The notes beneath the pieces are model-generated. The model worked only from the letters and a program-made list of their open reading frames with translations, was not told the origin of the DNA and did not search any database. From contig NC_092875.1 in assembly GCF_028372415.1 (NCBI RefSeq), positions 229,747,136-229,811,135 of the forward strand: a stretch of DNA of 64,000 nucleotides, read 5' to 3'. Made by a program: the position numbers and the translations under genes. This document shows positions 44,244 to 56,389 of the stretch, one piece after another. Position 1 is the first letter of the stretch. The number at the start of each line of letters is the position of its first letter. Source of the stretch: Notamacropus eugenii (lineage: Eukaryota > Chordata > Mammalia > Diprotodontia > Macropodidae).

Positions 44244-44562
44244 TTCTGTTACTTTGTCAACAAACTAACCTTTTTATTTACATTCAAAACCTGTGGCATT
44301 AAATGAAGCATAACATGCAATATTCAAATATGAAATGTCATAAGGATTAAATTATTTTTATGAGGCCTAATGGAACATTAATAAAATCACTGTAAATCTG
44401 AGAAAATGAGTTTCATTAGACCTTCAAGAGCAAATGCTCATCTCATAAAAACATTACTGAATGAAATCATTTTGCCTTATGTTTATTAGTTTCTTTAAGA
44501 ATTGTATAAGTTTCATTTGTGTAATAGGTGTACTCTTTTGAAAGTATAAATTTCTTTTGATT

Positions 44563-45072
44563 GATAGCTTGATGTAGTGGATAAAGCACTTGATTTGACA
44601 TGAGGAAGAGATGGTTTGGATACTACTTCAGGATTCACTCACTACTTGTAACCTAACCTCTTTTGCCTCAGTTTCCTAATCTGGAAATTGAGTGTATTAG
44701 TGGCAGCTTTCTAGGGTTGTTAAGAGGAACAAATGAGATAATATGTGTAGAGCACTTTACAAACCTTAATGTGCTATATGTATTCATTATTATTATCTAA
44801 AAAGAAAGAAGATGAGGAGGAAGTAAGATTTATATAGCTCCTACACTGTGCCAGATACTGTGCTAAGCACTTTTTACAAATGTCTCTGATTCTTACAACA
44901 GTCCTGTGGAGTAGGTGGTGTTATTATCCCCACTTTACAGTTGAGAGACTGAGGCAAACAGAGGTTGTGAGTTGCCCAGGGTCACAGAGCTAGTGTATGA
45001 GGCCAAATCTGAACTGGAGTCTTCTTGACTCTAGGCCTAACACTTTATCCACACTATCATCAACTACCTCCC
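44563..45072. repeat. Two MIRs, tail to tail
   Basis: 44563-44797 is a plus-strand MIR ('gatgtagtggataaagcact', 'gcctcagtttcctaatctgg', 'gagataatatgtgtagagca'). 44820-45072 is a minus-strand MIR ('gctaagcactttttacaaat', 'ttatccccactttacagttg', 'gttgcccagggtcacagagc'). Confidence 0.8.
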
Positions 45073-45075
45073 ACA

Positions 45076-45125
45076 GGTGTGCTCTAAAAGTCTTAGTGCA
45101 GTTTTAAGTTTTAGTAGCTTAAAGT
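45076..45125. mobile_element. Mariner-like terminal repeat fragment
   Basis: 'tgctctaaaagtcttagtgc' followed by 'agttttaagt' matches the terminal repeat of the MITE at 5118. The opposite end was not found, so this is a fragment or a longer copy that lost its right end. Confidence 0.45.
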
Positions 45126-45834
45126 AAGTTTTTTTCAAATGAACAGTGCAGGTCTGTGTGCACATTAATGAAGGAATGAGAATGGTTTCTTATAGCGAAC
45201 ATTCAGGCTTTGGAATTTTTAAAAAGGATATGATCAGTTATGCCTATTCATAATGTTCATGCTGATGTACTAGAGAAATGTACTCAGATTAATGTCCCCC
45301 TGGTTTTAAAAGTATTCAGAAGGTTGGCAAAAATGTTTAAATACATTTTTGAAATGTGGAAATACGTTTAATTTTGGTTCCTCTCCCCTTCCCCATCTTT
45401 CTAAATCTCTTGAACTCCCACCTTCTGATATGTGTTCTCTTATTAAGATGAACAGTTGAAGAGTGAGGTAGGAAATTCCTTCTCACATGTAAATATTGTC
45501 TACACCTGATATCTTTCACCATACTGGCAAAAGCAATCCTGCTTGATGTTTTTTAGGTGTTAAGGTTAAATTTTGCCATGATTTTGATATTCCCTTTCTG
45601 AGAGGTGTAGTTGTCGAAGTTAAACTGGAGAGATATATTACATATTTTCCTGAAGCTGATGAAGTGATTTATGTGAGCTGTAAATAGGGATGTTTTAAGG
45701 TAGTTAATACTAATAATCAGGATTTCAGAAGTTGTAAATCTTTTTTACTTTTTTGGACTTGACCTGTGATTGCATTTATATTTGGGGACTCTTGGTAAGA
45801 AAATTACCTCTAATGATGCAGATTGCACTTGCTC
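45126..45834. other. Intron, no feature recognised
   Basis: Unassigned intron sequence. Confidence 0.4.
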
Positions 45835-45935
45835 TTTGAGGGCAGTGAGAAGTAAAGTGACTTGCCCAGAGTCACACAGCCAGGACTTCAGGTTTTCCTG
45901 ATCACTAGGCCATCTTCTTTCTGCTATACAACACT
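45835..45935 (-). repeat. MIR fragment
   Basis: 'aaagtgacttgcccagagtc' and 'caggttttcctgatcactag' are the reversed CORE. Confidence 0.6.
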
Positions 45936-46700
45936 GATTCGCAAAAATTACAGTTAAACTGAGAAATTTCTAATGCATTCTATCATAAATACAGTCTGTA
46001 ATAAACATGGTCCAAATGTCATGTATTACAATTTCTTCCCAGTTAGATGATAATAGAGAAAGAGGACCTGAAAATCCACAGTCCTTAGAATCAAGTAATA
46101 TATGAAGTATGGATTTTTGCAGAATTAAAAAAAATCACAGTATAGTAATCCAGTCTAGTTTTTACACATCTCATTTTCTTCATGTCTGTGTTGTTTCTTT
46201 TCCTGGTGTCTCAGTTTTTTTCCTCTGTATGGCCAGCTTATTTTGTGCTTACTTCTATTTCCTCTGGTTTATTTCTCAATTTCTTCATGCAGTTCTGGGA
46301 AGAGGGAAGAAAGGCAAGTATTTCATGTAAACCTTGTATTAGCCATAGCCAGTGCAGAACAGAGACTTGGACTATGTACGGCTCTTTGTGTAGATTTATA
46401 TAATACGATACATATATATGTATGTGTAATATAATCTTTATATAATACGGTAAAATATGGAGAACACTTTCTGAGAATTTCTACGTTTTGATAAGGATTT
46501 ATATGCATTCTTACCCTGCTCAATTGGCATCAAGTATTTATATGATACTATTTTTAAACTTCCTATATTAGTATGATGTCTTCCTAATTTTCTTTTTTAA
46601 ATTAAATTTCATTTTCACATCTGCATTCTTTTCCCTTCCCCCTGCCATTTCACAATTTACTTTGAGCAATTTTTTTGGTAGTTTAATTGAGCAAATGATT
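45936..46700. other. Intron, no feature recognised
   Basis: AT-rich, with several overlapping 60-70 codon frames at 46109-46523 that show no domain. Confidence 0.4.
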
Positions 46701-46714
46701 CAGACACTTAAATT

Positions 46715-47497
46715 CTTTTTTTTTTTTTAACATTTTATTTGTGTTTTTTGCTTTTTTCCCTCCACTTTAATAGTATTTTACTTTTTTCCAATTACATGTA
46801 AAGATAGGTTTCAGTATTTAGTTTTATAAGATTTTGAGTTCAAAATTTTTTTTCTCCCTTCTTCCCCTCTCTCCTCCCCAAGATGGCAAACTATCTGATA
46901 CAAACATATTAAACATATTTCCATGTTGTTAGTCATATTACGAAAGAAGAATCAGAACAAAATTACATACAAGGTAGAAGTAAACATAATAAAAAAGAAA
47001 ATAGTATGCTTCAATCTGCATTCAGACTCCATAGTTCTTTCTCTGAATGTGGATAGCATTTTCCATTATGAGTCTTTTGAAGTTGTCTTAGATCATTGTA
47101 TTGCTGAGAAAAGCTAAGTCTGTCAAAGCTGATCATTTCACAGTGTGGCTGTTACTGTGTACAATATTCTCCTTGTTCTGCTTACCTCACTCAGCATCAG
47201 TTAATGCAAGTCTTTCCAGGTTTTTCTGAAATCCACCTGTTCATCATTTCTTATGGATCAATAGTATTTCATTACATTCACATACCATAGCTTGTTCAGC
47301 CATTCCCAATTGATGGGCATCTCCTCAATTTCCAATTCTTTGCCACCTCAAAGAGCTGTTATAAATATTTTTATATACGTAGATCCTCTCCTCTTTTTTA
47401 TGATCTCTTTGGAATCATAGTAGTGATATTGCTGAATCAAGGGGTATACATAGTTTTTTAGCCCTTGGGACCTAGTTTCAAATTACTCTCCAGAATG
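46715..47497 (-). mobile_element. 5'-truncated L1 (first of two serial insertions)
   Basis: Antisense L1 with T-run, 3' UTR ('ttccaattacatgtaaagat', 'gactccatagttctttctct') and ORF2 C-terminal part. AGACACTTAAA lies at 46702-46712 and again at 47498-47508, the target duplication. Confidence 0.8.
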
Positions 47498-47510
47498 AGA
47501 CACTTAAAAT

Positions 47511-47698
47511 TTTTTTTTTAACATGTGCAAATATATTTATTTTTTTCAATTTATTTTTAGTTTTCAACATTCACTTCCATAAGTTTTGAATTTTCTACCC
47601 CTCCCTTCCTCTTCCCTCTCCAAGATGGCATACAATCTGATATGGGCTCTTACCACATACATTCATTTTCACATTAGGCATGTTGCCTATAAGAATTA
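47511..47698 (-). mobile_element. Short L1 3' end (second serial insertion)
   Basis: Antisense L1 3' UTR ('tttagttttcaacattcact', 'ctctccaagatggcatac') between AGACACTTAAAAT at 47498-47510 and the same 13 bases at 47699-47711. It therefore used the duplicated target of its left neighbour. Confidence 0.8.
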
Positions 47699-47867
47699 AG
47701 ACACTTAAAATATTAAAGTCTTACTCTTGATATTTTATCATGGGGATGTGATGACTAATTGAAATGTAAGAAATGTAAAAGTTGCCTCTGATATGAATAG
47801 TAGGCCACACTGCTACTAATGAAGGAAGTTGCAGTTAAATAGATGGATAACTCTCAATTAAGCTCCC

Positions 47868-48630
47868 AGTTACTCCTTGGGGAGGGAAAGAAGGGTGTTG
47901 GAGGAGTGGATTTTATCATATGCCCAAAGATAAACATTTCATGGGGTATTTGGTCATCATGTATTGTTATATTAATGATAAATACTTCTAAAAAAGACCA
48001 TCATGAAAACAATTGCAGCTTGCACTGTAATATCAATTGGTGGGGTTGAAGGGATAAATTCTACAAAGAACTTTTATAATATTCTTTAAATTTAAATTTA
48101 AATCATGTACTCTGATGTTTGGTGTCTTTAATACAATAGTCAGTAATGTCTTTTTCTGTCAAAATTCAGTCAATATTACTTTTTTGGTAGTGTTATTTAG
48201 TGCTGGTTGTGTCCAGTGCTTACCCTTGCTTTTTGTGAAAAGTCTTCAGTGGTTTAGAGGCACAAGTTTCTGTCTAATCTGTCTTTGGTCTCACTTATTT
48301 CTTTATTCTAAGCCATACCTTGCTATGTATTAGTCTGCATCTTTACCTCCCTCTCCATTTACGTGGAAATCTAGTATCAGAGTGTATATTGATATGATTT
48401 GGAGAATATCAAGTTCTTAATAGAATTTCACTATCACTTTATCTTCAGCATCTGATATTGAGGAGTGAGCTGCAATTGTTTTCATGGTGAGCTTTCCCTA
48501 AATACTTTAGCACTGCAATACAGAATGACCCAAAATCCCATAAAATAATGTTTCTTATACGTGTATGGTAAAACCCAGTCCCTCTACTAACTCTTTTCTT
48601 TGCCTCTCCAAGGAGGACCTCTGAGCAAAT
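47868..48630. repeat. Pair of related ~180-bp sequences in inverted orientation
   Basis: 47868-48045 and the reverse complement of 48450-48630 share 'ccatgaaaacaattgcagct'-like sequence and an alignable upstream part (translated 'HHENNCS' in both). The arms are well diverged, about two thirds identical by eye. The 400-base spacer is AT-rich. They could be two copies of an unknown repeat or the ends of one old transposon. Confidence 0.6.
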
Positions 48631-48679
48631 CCTGCCATGTAGCTTTTTTTTCTTTTTTCTTCTGGTATAATTTAAAGCC

Positions 48680-48772
48680 AGCCCTCCCTCACTCAAAACA
48701 AACTCAAGTGCAAGTCATGTCACTGTTTCTCTGATGGCATGGTCTTCTTCGGCGATGAAGGACGAACACACA
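48680..48772 (+). repeat. SINE/RTE tail fragment
   Basis: 'gtgcaagtcatgtcactgtt', 'gatggcatggtcttcttcgg' and 'gatgaaggacgaacaca' are the sense strand of the tail found at 12203, 33828 and 34844. Confidence 0.75.
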
Positions 48773-49454
48773 TAATTTAAAGTAAGAATGTCAAGATGGA
48801 TATAGTAGCAATACGTTAATTTGCTGATCAGTGGACCAGGATCTTCTATTTGGAGGACCAGCAATCCGGTTGAAGTTTGTGGACAGTTCTAAAGCTGTAT
48901 GCTTCTTTGCACCCTCTGCCTCCTTTGTGACCATTGTCACAGCAGAGGGGGAAGAGGATGTAGGAATTAAGGCTATTTTTATTTTTCTTCGTTTCATGGT
49001 TTGCCTTGGCTGCCCAAAAAGTTTATCATTAGATGACTAGCCTCTTGGTGATCTGCTTTTTATAATGATAAGCTAGATCTTTTACTGGATCACTTAATTT
49101 GAAGCTTAGATCATGCTTTTTCTTGTGTATTCTGCCATATGCAAGGACAGGCATGTCCATGTATTAAAACACCAAAAGAAATCTAGTCACACTCTGGACA
49201 TTTTTATGAGTTAAGAGTGATTACCTACACATTATTTCTGTTGTTTCACAGTATTAGAGTCTCAAAGCCTCAACCTTATTTTTTTCTTCTTTTGTTCCCT
49301 GTAGTTGAAATGGAAAAAAGGGAGAAGTATCTGCCTAAATATTTATTTTAAAAACCAAACAAATAACTTAGAAAAAATTTTGGCTTATAGTTGTATTTAG
49401 TTTTTGTTTTGTATCAAATGGGATACTTTATGAATTTATGTAGAATAATCAGTC
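48773..49454. other. Intron, no feature recognised
   Basis: Unassigned intron sequence. Confidence 0.4.
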
Positions 49455-49617
49455 AAGCCATGCTATGCGTCATGTCAGGCTCTGTGTTAGGGGCTGGGGG
49501 GCTGCAGAGTGCAAAAGAATAATTTTAAATAAATTTGAAAAAGTTGTGAAGAGATTGAGCTTGTCAGATAGAAGACAGTATTTGATCATGAGGCAACAGG
49601 GAATGACTGGAGTTTAT

Positions 49618-49677
<60 letters not shown>

Positions 49678-50470
49678 TGAGAGAGAGAGAAAGGGTGAGC
49701 AAGCCATGGTCAGATCATTTTGATAGCTGAGTTGAGGATGGGGTAGAATGGAAAAGAGGCAGGAAGACCAGTTACAAGGCTATTGAAATAGTTGACACAA
49801 AGTAATTAAGCCCAGATTTAGGATGTGGCTGTGAGTGGAGAAAAGGAGACCAGATTCCAGAGCTGTCATGGCTATAGAAATGATAAAACAATGATCATGA
49901 GGGATGAGAGTGAGAAGTCAGAAAAAACCAAGGTGACTGTTAGGATAGTGATATCCTGGATAGAAATGGGGGAAGTTTGGGGGGTAGGGTGGGTATGAGA
50001 GGTATGATAATGAATTCTGTTTTGGACATGTTGAGTTTGAGCTGCCTATGAGTTATTCAGTTGAAAATGTCCAAAAGGAAGTGGGTGGTGAAAGACTAGA
50101 GCTCAGCAGAGTGACTAAGGCTGTATATATAAGACTGTATAAAAATCTATGAGTTATCTGTATAATGGATGATGAGCCAGCAAAGAATGCTGAGGAGTGG
50201 TCAGACAGGTAGGAGGACATCCCAGAGACCTCAGTGTCTTGAAATCCCAGGGAATCTTAGTATCCCACAAGAGAGGGTGGTCAACAGTATCAAATGCTGC
50301 AGAGAGCTCAAGAAGGCTTAAGAAAAGACCATTATAGCTGACAGCTGAGAGATTATAGATAACTCTGGAGAGAGCTATTTCAACTGAAGGTTGAGTCTGA
50401 AACCAGATTGAAAATGGTTGAGAAGTGAATAAGAAGAATGGAAGAAAAAACAATGAGAGTAGATAGAGAA
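49455..50470 (-). repeat. L2 fragment with GT microsatellite
   Basis: Reversed L2 text: 'ggtcagatcattttgatagc', 'gaattctgttttggacatgt', 'gagtggtcagacaggtagga' and 'ggtggtcaacagtatcaaat'. A long GT run with a GA end (about 49619-49691) lies in it. Confidence 0.8.
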
Positions 50471-50734
50471 TTTTAGATAATTCTATCTCTAGTAATCCAG
50501 ATTAGTGAAGATTTGGGAATGTGAAATCGTTTTATCTTATTTTGCAGAATTTCATTTAAGGTGTTTGCCTGCTTCATATTTGCTTACACAGTATTCCTGT
50601 TTTTCTGCTTCACTCCTGTTTTCACACTTACATGCATGCCTTTGTGTGTATAATTATATTCCTCCAGGAAAGTAGTGCTTTGTAGTCAGACCTTATTAAT
50701 TGTAAGAGTATCATTCTGAGGTGGGTTGTTTGTA

Positions 50735-50845
50735 AGTATGATTATCTCTGTTTTACATGTAGGAAATCAGAATCAGAAAAATGACTTGTCCTCCCAGTGG
50801 TTGTGGTAGAGCCAAGAATAGACTCTGGATTTCCTGACACATGAA
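50735..50845 (-). repeat. MIR fragment
   Basis: 'attatctctgttttacatgt', 'aaaatgacttgtcctcccag' and 'gactctggatttcctgac' are a diverged reversed MIR core. Confidence 0.5.
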
Positions 50846-50990
50846 GTAGTTCCAAATCTTGTGAACATACATTGGCATTATTTTGCTGAAGCATACTTAA
50901 AAAAAAAAATTGGCCTTGTGATTTCACTGGTATAGGAGTTCCCATTAAGGAATTTCCTTTGTCAGTGCAGATCAGTGCTAAATGGTTCAT

Positions 50991-52142
50991 CCCTTCTCAA
51001 ATGTTCCATGGCTTCTCAACCCTCTCAGCTGAGAACCTTTCTTCATATTTCACTGAAAAAATTGAAGCTATTTGCTAAGAGTTCCCTTTTCTTCCTTCCT
51101 CATTTCACATTACTCACAAGCCTTCTATTCCATTACTGTCTCCTTCACTCCATGAAGAGGAGCCCCTTTCCTTGCCAAGGCAAACCCTTTTACGTGCACA
51201 AATGACCCTATTCTGTCCTGTTTTCTGTGGAAGTTTATCCCCTCAATCATCCTCATTCTGTCCCTAGTATCTGATCAGGCTGCTTCTCTGCTGCCTACAA
51301 ACATGCCTGTCTTTCACATCCTTAAAAAACTCTCACTTGATTCCTACATCCCTGCTAGCTATTATCCTATATCTCTACTCCCTTTTGTGGCTAAACACTT
51401 TGAGAAAACTCTCTATGATTGTTGCTGCTCTCTGTCTCTCCCTCCTTCATTCTTTTCCCGCCCGCTTTCTCTTCTCCCCCCAATCTCTGCTGTCTAGTTG
51501 CCAACCTGAAATTGCTCTTTCCAAAGTTACTGGTGATCTCTTAATTGCTAGTAGCTCAATCTTCATCCTGCCCAACTTTTCTGTCTCCTTTGACACTCTG
51601 TTCATCCTCTTCTGGGTTTTTTCACCTCTCTAGGTTTTTGTCTTTCTTAGTCTCCTGTGCTTGATCTTCATACAGGTTGAGCCTGAAAACCATAGGCTTG
51701 TATTGGGCCTTTATCTCCCTCTATTTTATTTCACTTGGCAATCTCATCAGCTTTCATGGATTCAGTTATCATGTTTATGCAGATGATTCTCAGATCTACT
51801 TATCTAGCTCTAACTTCTCTACTGACCTTCAGTCTCCCATCTCCAGTTGCTTATTGGACACCTCAAACTGTATGTCTCATAGAAATCTTAAACTGAACTC
51901 ATTATCTTTTCCCTCAAAACCTTCCCTGTTTTTCATTTTCCTGTTATTATCAAAGGGTATTACCCAGTCACTCAGACTTGAAACTTGTGTGCCATTCTCA
52001 ACTGCTCATTCTCATTTACCTCTTATGTCTAATCATTTTCCAAATCCTGATATTTGTAGCTTTGTAACATCTCTTACATATACTTCTTTCTGTCTTCGAA
52101 CACCGCCACCACCCTGGTACTCAGCATCTCACACCTGGATGT
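50991..52142 (+). repeat. L2-clade LINE, reverse-transcriptase region (3'-truncated)
   Basis: The sequence runs from upstream of the reverse transcriptase to just past it. The frame 51677-52162 contains 'GFSYHVYADDSQIYLSSSNF', with the catalytic YADD box intact. The copy stops at 'catctcacacctggatg' and is followed at once by a second L2 copy that starts further upstream in the element. Confidence 0.8.
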
Positions 52143-55100
52143 TTGAGGTTGCTTTCACCTGATCTTCACATCCCAGTGACTCTAAACTCATATAGACCAT
52201 TATCTAAGCCTCATTCTATACTCCTAGCCAATTTTTCATGCACTTGCCCTCAATCCTTCTGCCCCAAAGTCTCATTCTCACTCCATTCCTTCAATTCTGC
52301 TCTCCTGAAAGCCTCTTCCATAGGCAGCAAACTTCCCTTCATCTTAAATCTATTCCTCTCTCACTCCTTTCACCTGCTACTTCTTACTGAAAGCTGGCTG
52401 CCTCATGATGACACGACCTCCCAGGCTACCCTTCTGTACCTTCACTCATTCTCAGCTGACTGGTCAAGGAGGGGGCTATGGAATACCGCTTGTTCTCAGT
52501 TTCCACTTCCAGGTTCTTTTCCATCCTCCATTATTCAGTAAACCCCTCTTCTTTTGAGTTTCACTCTATTCATATCAGCCACCCAATCAAAATCCAGGTA
52601 GCAGTTGTCTGTAGCCCTCCAGGTCACTCCTTCCTTCATCTATGAGTTTGATACGTGACTTAGAATTTTTCTCTCCTCTCCAACTCCTGCCCTCATGTTA
52701 GGGGATTTCAACATACATACAGATTTATTTTCCTTTAAATGCCCTAACCACTCAATTCTGAAATCTACTCACCTCTGGTGAGCTACTCCACCCCATCTCA
52801 GATACACACAAAGATCATCATATCTTTGATATTTCTCTCACCTACAAACATACCACCTCCATGCTCAGAAATTCTGAAATCTCCTTATTTGACTGTAATC
52901 TATTGGCTTTTTAACTCTCCTCTTTTCTTCCTTTACATAACCCTATTCTTTATCTGCACTGAATCCCTTGATCTCCCAATTCTCTTTCAGGCCATCTCCC
53001 CTGCACTAGCTATTTTCTCTTCGTCACATCTTGACTCCTTAGTAAACTGATTGAACTCTATGCTGCCTTTTTCTTGAATTCCTGGCTCCCTTATTATATT
53101 CCTGATTATGCCCAGCCAAGCCTCAGCCTTGTATCGCTCCTCTCATTAGTCCTTCACTCTTATAGATATGCTGCTGTATGAAGGTGAAGATCACCTAATT
53201 CTTACTGGGTCACTACAAATTTGTTATATAACCTCAACTGAACCCTCACTATAGTAATCACACTATACATATACCTCTCTTATCAACTTACTATCTCACT
53301 CTCCACATGGGCTCTTCCAAACTTCTTCATTCCTCCTCAAACCTCCTTTGCCTACCCCTCCCCTACTCTCTCAGTTGAGAATCTTGCCTCATATTTTACA
53401 GCAGAAATTGAGGCCATTTGCTATGAACTCCCTCTTTTCCCCTCTTCTTCATTTCCTGTCACTCAGGTGCCTTCTGATGCTTTCTCCTCCTTTGCTGCTG
53501 CCTCATATGATGAAATGGCATTCCTCCTTACCAACACCAACCCCTCTATTTTTTTGATCATTCTTATTCCATCCTATCTCCTCTAACAGATTGCCCCCTC
53601 TATCATCTCCACTCTTTCACTTATTTTTAATCTGTCCCTTTCTACTGATTCATTTTCTACTGGCTATAAACATGCTCCTGTCTCCATTATCCAGAAAAAA
53701 ACTCCAAACCTCATTTGATCCTTCCATCCCTGTTAACTATAGTCCTATATCTCTTCTGCCTTTTCTAAACTTCTCAAAAAGCCACCTGCAATTTATTCCT
53801 CCACTGTGCCTCCACTCACTTCTTAACTCCTTGATTCTCCCTTAAATACCCTATCCACTCAGTACCTAAACCTACTCACTTCACATGAGCTACTTTTCAT
53901 AATCCTCAACTTCTCTGCAGCCTTTGACACTATTGATTACTCTGTCTTCGATACACTCTTCTGTCTAGGTTTTCAGGACACCATTCTCACTGGGTTTTCC
54001 TCCTATTTGATAGCTCCTTCTCTGACTCCTTTGCTAGATTCTCCTCCAGATCACTCCCTTTTAACTTAGATGTTCCTCAGGGTTCTGTCCTAGGTCTTCT
54101 TTTCTTCCTTTATATTACTTTATATTGCTTCACATTGGCTCTGTAGTGCTAATGAGGGTTAAAGATATTCCCCACTTATTAATGGATCTGCCCATTAAGG
54201 GAAGCTTGATTAGGAGAGGCTCACACCTTTTGTTACTGGTCACTGGTTCTCTGGGGTTGTGATGCCCTCTGGCTCTGAAAAGTGCATAAATACTCTGAGG
54301 TGAGGTTTTACTTTGGGGGCTTACTCTTTGAAAGTTTTCGTTTGGCCAGATGACAGTCTGGGCAGCTGCTAAGGATTCCCCCCCCCCACTTTGGAAACCC
54401 AGATGTTGGTGCTTCTCTCTCTGATAACTATGTAGGTATGTAATGGTTGGATCTGTCCATTGATCTGTGATGTATGTATTGCTTACAGTCAAACAGCTGG
54501 AAGTCCTGTCTGTTGATTATTATTTCTTTGTGTTTTCTCTGAAGTTCAGGGTGCTGACTTTTTCTCCTGAACTAAGTGAATGATATATGTGCTTTATTAA
54601 AGTGATTATTAACCCCTCAAAAGTTGCTTTCCTTTTAGAAAAACAGATCTAAGAACCTGTACAGCAGGCCCTCCTGTGTATGCTGAGGTCCTTGACGATA
54701 CAGGCCCCCATCTATTTAATTCCCATCTCTGTGCTGATGATTCTCAAATCTACCATTCCTGCCTCAATTTTTCTGCTGATCTCCACCTGACTTTCAGATA
54801 CCTCAAACTGAATGTCCAGTAGACAAGACATCTTACATTCAGTATATCTAAGACAGAACTTACTTTCTCCCTAAACCCTTCTTGCTCCTACCTTCCCTAT
54901 CTGTTAATGAGAGGGCAGTACCATTTTCCAGTTTCCCTAGGTTTGCAAACCTAGGAGTTACCTGGATTTTTCATTATTTCTTACTCCCCACAGCTGATAT
55001 ATTAGCAATGACTGCCAATATCACCTTTGCAGTGTCTTTTGTATATATACCTTCTCTTCCCTGACACTGCCACCACCCTGGTGTAGGCTGTCATCCCCTC

Positions 55101-55735
55101 GTGCCTGTCTGCCTCAAGTCTTTCACCACTCCAATTCATCCTCCATTCAACTACTAAATTGATTTTCCTAGCATGCTGGTTTGATCATGTTTCTCCTTCT
55201 CTCCTCTTCCCCCCTAATAAATTCCAGTGGTTTCCTGTTGCCTCCAGGGTCAAATGCAAAATGATATTTGGCATTCAAAGTCCTATATAACATAGCCCCT
55301 TCTGTCTTTCTGATCTTCTTACACCTTAGTCTCCAACATGTATTTTTCTATTCAGTGATACTGACCTCCTGGCTGTCCCCTGAACAAGATAAGATACGCC
55401 ATTTTTTGACTCTGGGCATTTTCTCTGGCTGTCCCCTCAAACGCTTTCCCTCTCCAACTTCAGCTCCTTACCTCCCCTAGCTTCCTTTAAGTCCCAGATA
55501 AAATATCACCTTCTACAGAAAGCCTTTCCAACCCCTCTTTAATTCTAGTGTCTTGTCTCTGTTAATTATTTCTTATATATTCTGTATTTAGCTTACTTTG
55601 TGTTTACATGTTGTCTCCCCCATAACTTTGTAAAGTCCTTGGGGGCAGGGACTGTCTTTTGCCTCTTTTTTTATCCCCAGCATTTAGTACAGTTCCTGGC
55701 ACATATGTAATTGATTATTAAATGCTTGTTGACTA
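52143..55735 (+). repeat. Long L2-clade LINE (endonuclease to 3' end), split by an LTR
   Basis: At 3.6 kb (3.0 kb without the LTR) this is the longest L2 here. Endonuclease motifs are readable: 'LLLTESWLPHDDTTS' near 52380 and 'ggggatttcaacat' (GDFN) near 52700. The reverse-transcriptase motif 'NFSAAFDTIDY' is near 53910. The catalytic box reads CADDSQIY near 54732, after the LTR. The 3' end is 'cctggcacatatgtaattga' and 'ttaaatgcttgttgact'. Many stops and frameshifts make it inactive. Sense orientation within SPIRE1. Confidence 0.85.
54142..54702 (+). mobile_element. Solo LTR, family A (copy 2), inside L2
   Basis: A 561-bp block runs from TGTAGTGCTAATG to GACGATACA and aligns with 26123-26687. 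It has a TATA-like CATAAATA (54285-54292) and ATTAAA (54596-54601). Flanking pentamers GGCTC and GGCCC agree at four of five positions. L2 sequence continues in register on both sides, which fixes both ends. Confidence 0.85.
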
Positions 55736-55764
55736 GCCTATCTCCAAAACTTATTAAGTGCTTA

Positions 55765-55940
55765 AAACTCTAAAAACTTGAGTGGCTTGCCCTAAGACAG
55801 TATGTGTCAGAGGTGTAGGATATGAACCCAGGTTTTCCTGACTTTGAAGACAGATTTCTATCCACTATTGCTTTGCTGCCTTTCAGAATGTGTGTGTGTG
55901 TGTGTGTACATATACATATATACATATATGTACACCATAT
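55765..55940 (-). repeat. MIR/SINE fragment and TG/TA microsatellite
   Basis: 'gagtggcttgccctaagaca', 'gaacccaggttttcctgact' and 'ctatccactattgctttgct' are a reversed SINE. A TG then TATA-type simple repeat follows at 55889-55935. Confidence 0.65.
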
Positions 55941-56389
55941 TCTAATATTCTGTGCAGTGTAATTATAAAATGACCTTGACAATTAATATTAATAATAGTT
56001 GATAACTTTAGCTAAAGTTTATAATTTCATAAATGATGAGAAAAGAAACATTGATGTCAGGGATATGACTGTTTTAGACTTCTGTGAATGATGAGTCAGT
56101 TATAAACAAAATGATGATTTATTTGGAGTAATTCAGGGGAGGGAGTGTTACTATTTCTTCATTTACAACCTCAATATGGTATTTGGACTAATATTCTATA
56201 TTAGAGATCCATTTGACAAAATTCCTTTTTCCCACAGACTATTGAAGATATCTCAGAAGATAATTCGGGCTGGTGTTTTGATCTAGGAAGGTTGACATCT
56301 ACTTTATTTTAGACAGATTGTTTAATCCCATTTTAAATGTGTTCAGGAATGCAGATTTTATAACATTTATGATTTAGTTTTTTCATATC
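55941..56389. other. Intron, no feature recognised
   Basis: AT-rich, apparently unique. Confidence 0.4.

Noticed and set aside
50154..50453. A minus-strand 99-codon frame with 'LSLLELSAAFDTVDHPLL'
   Set aside because: The motif is that of the L2 reverse transcriptase; it is a fragment of the minus-strand L2 at 49455-50470, not a separate gene.
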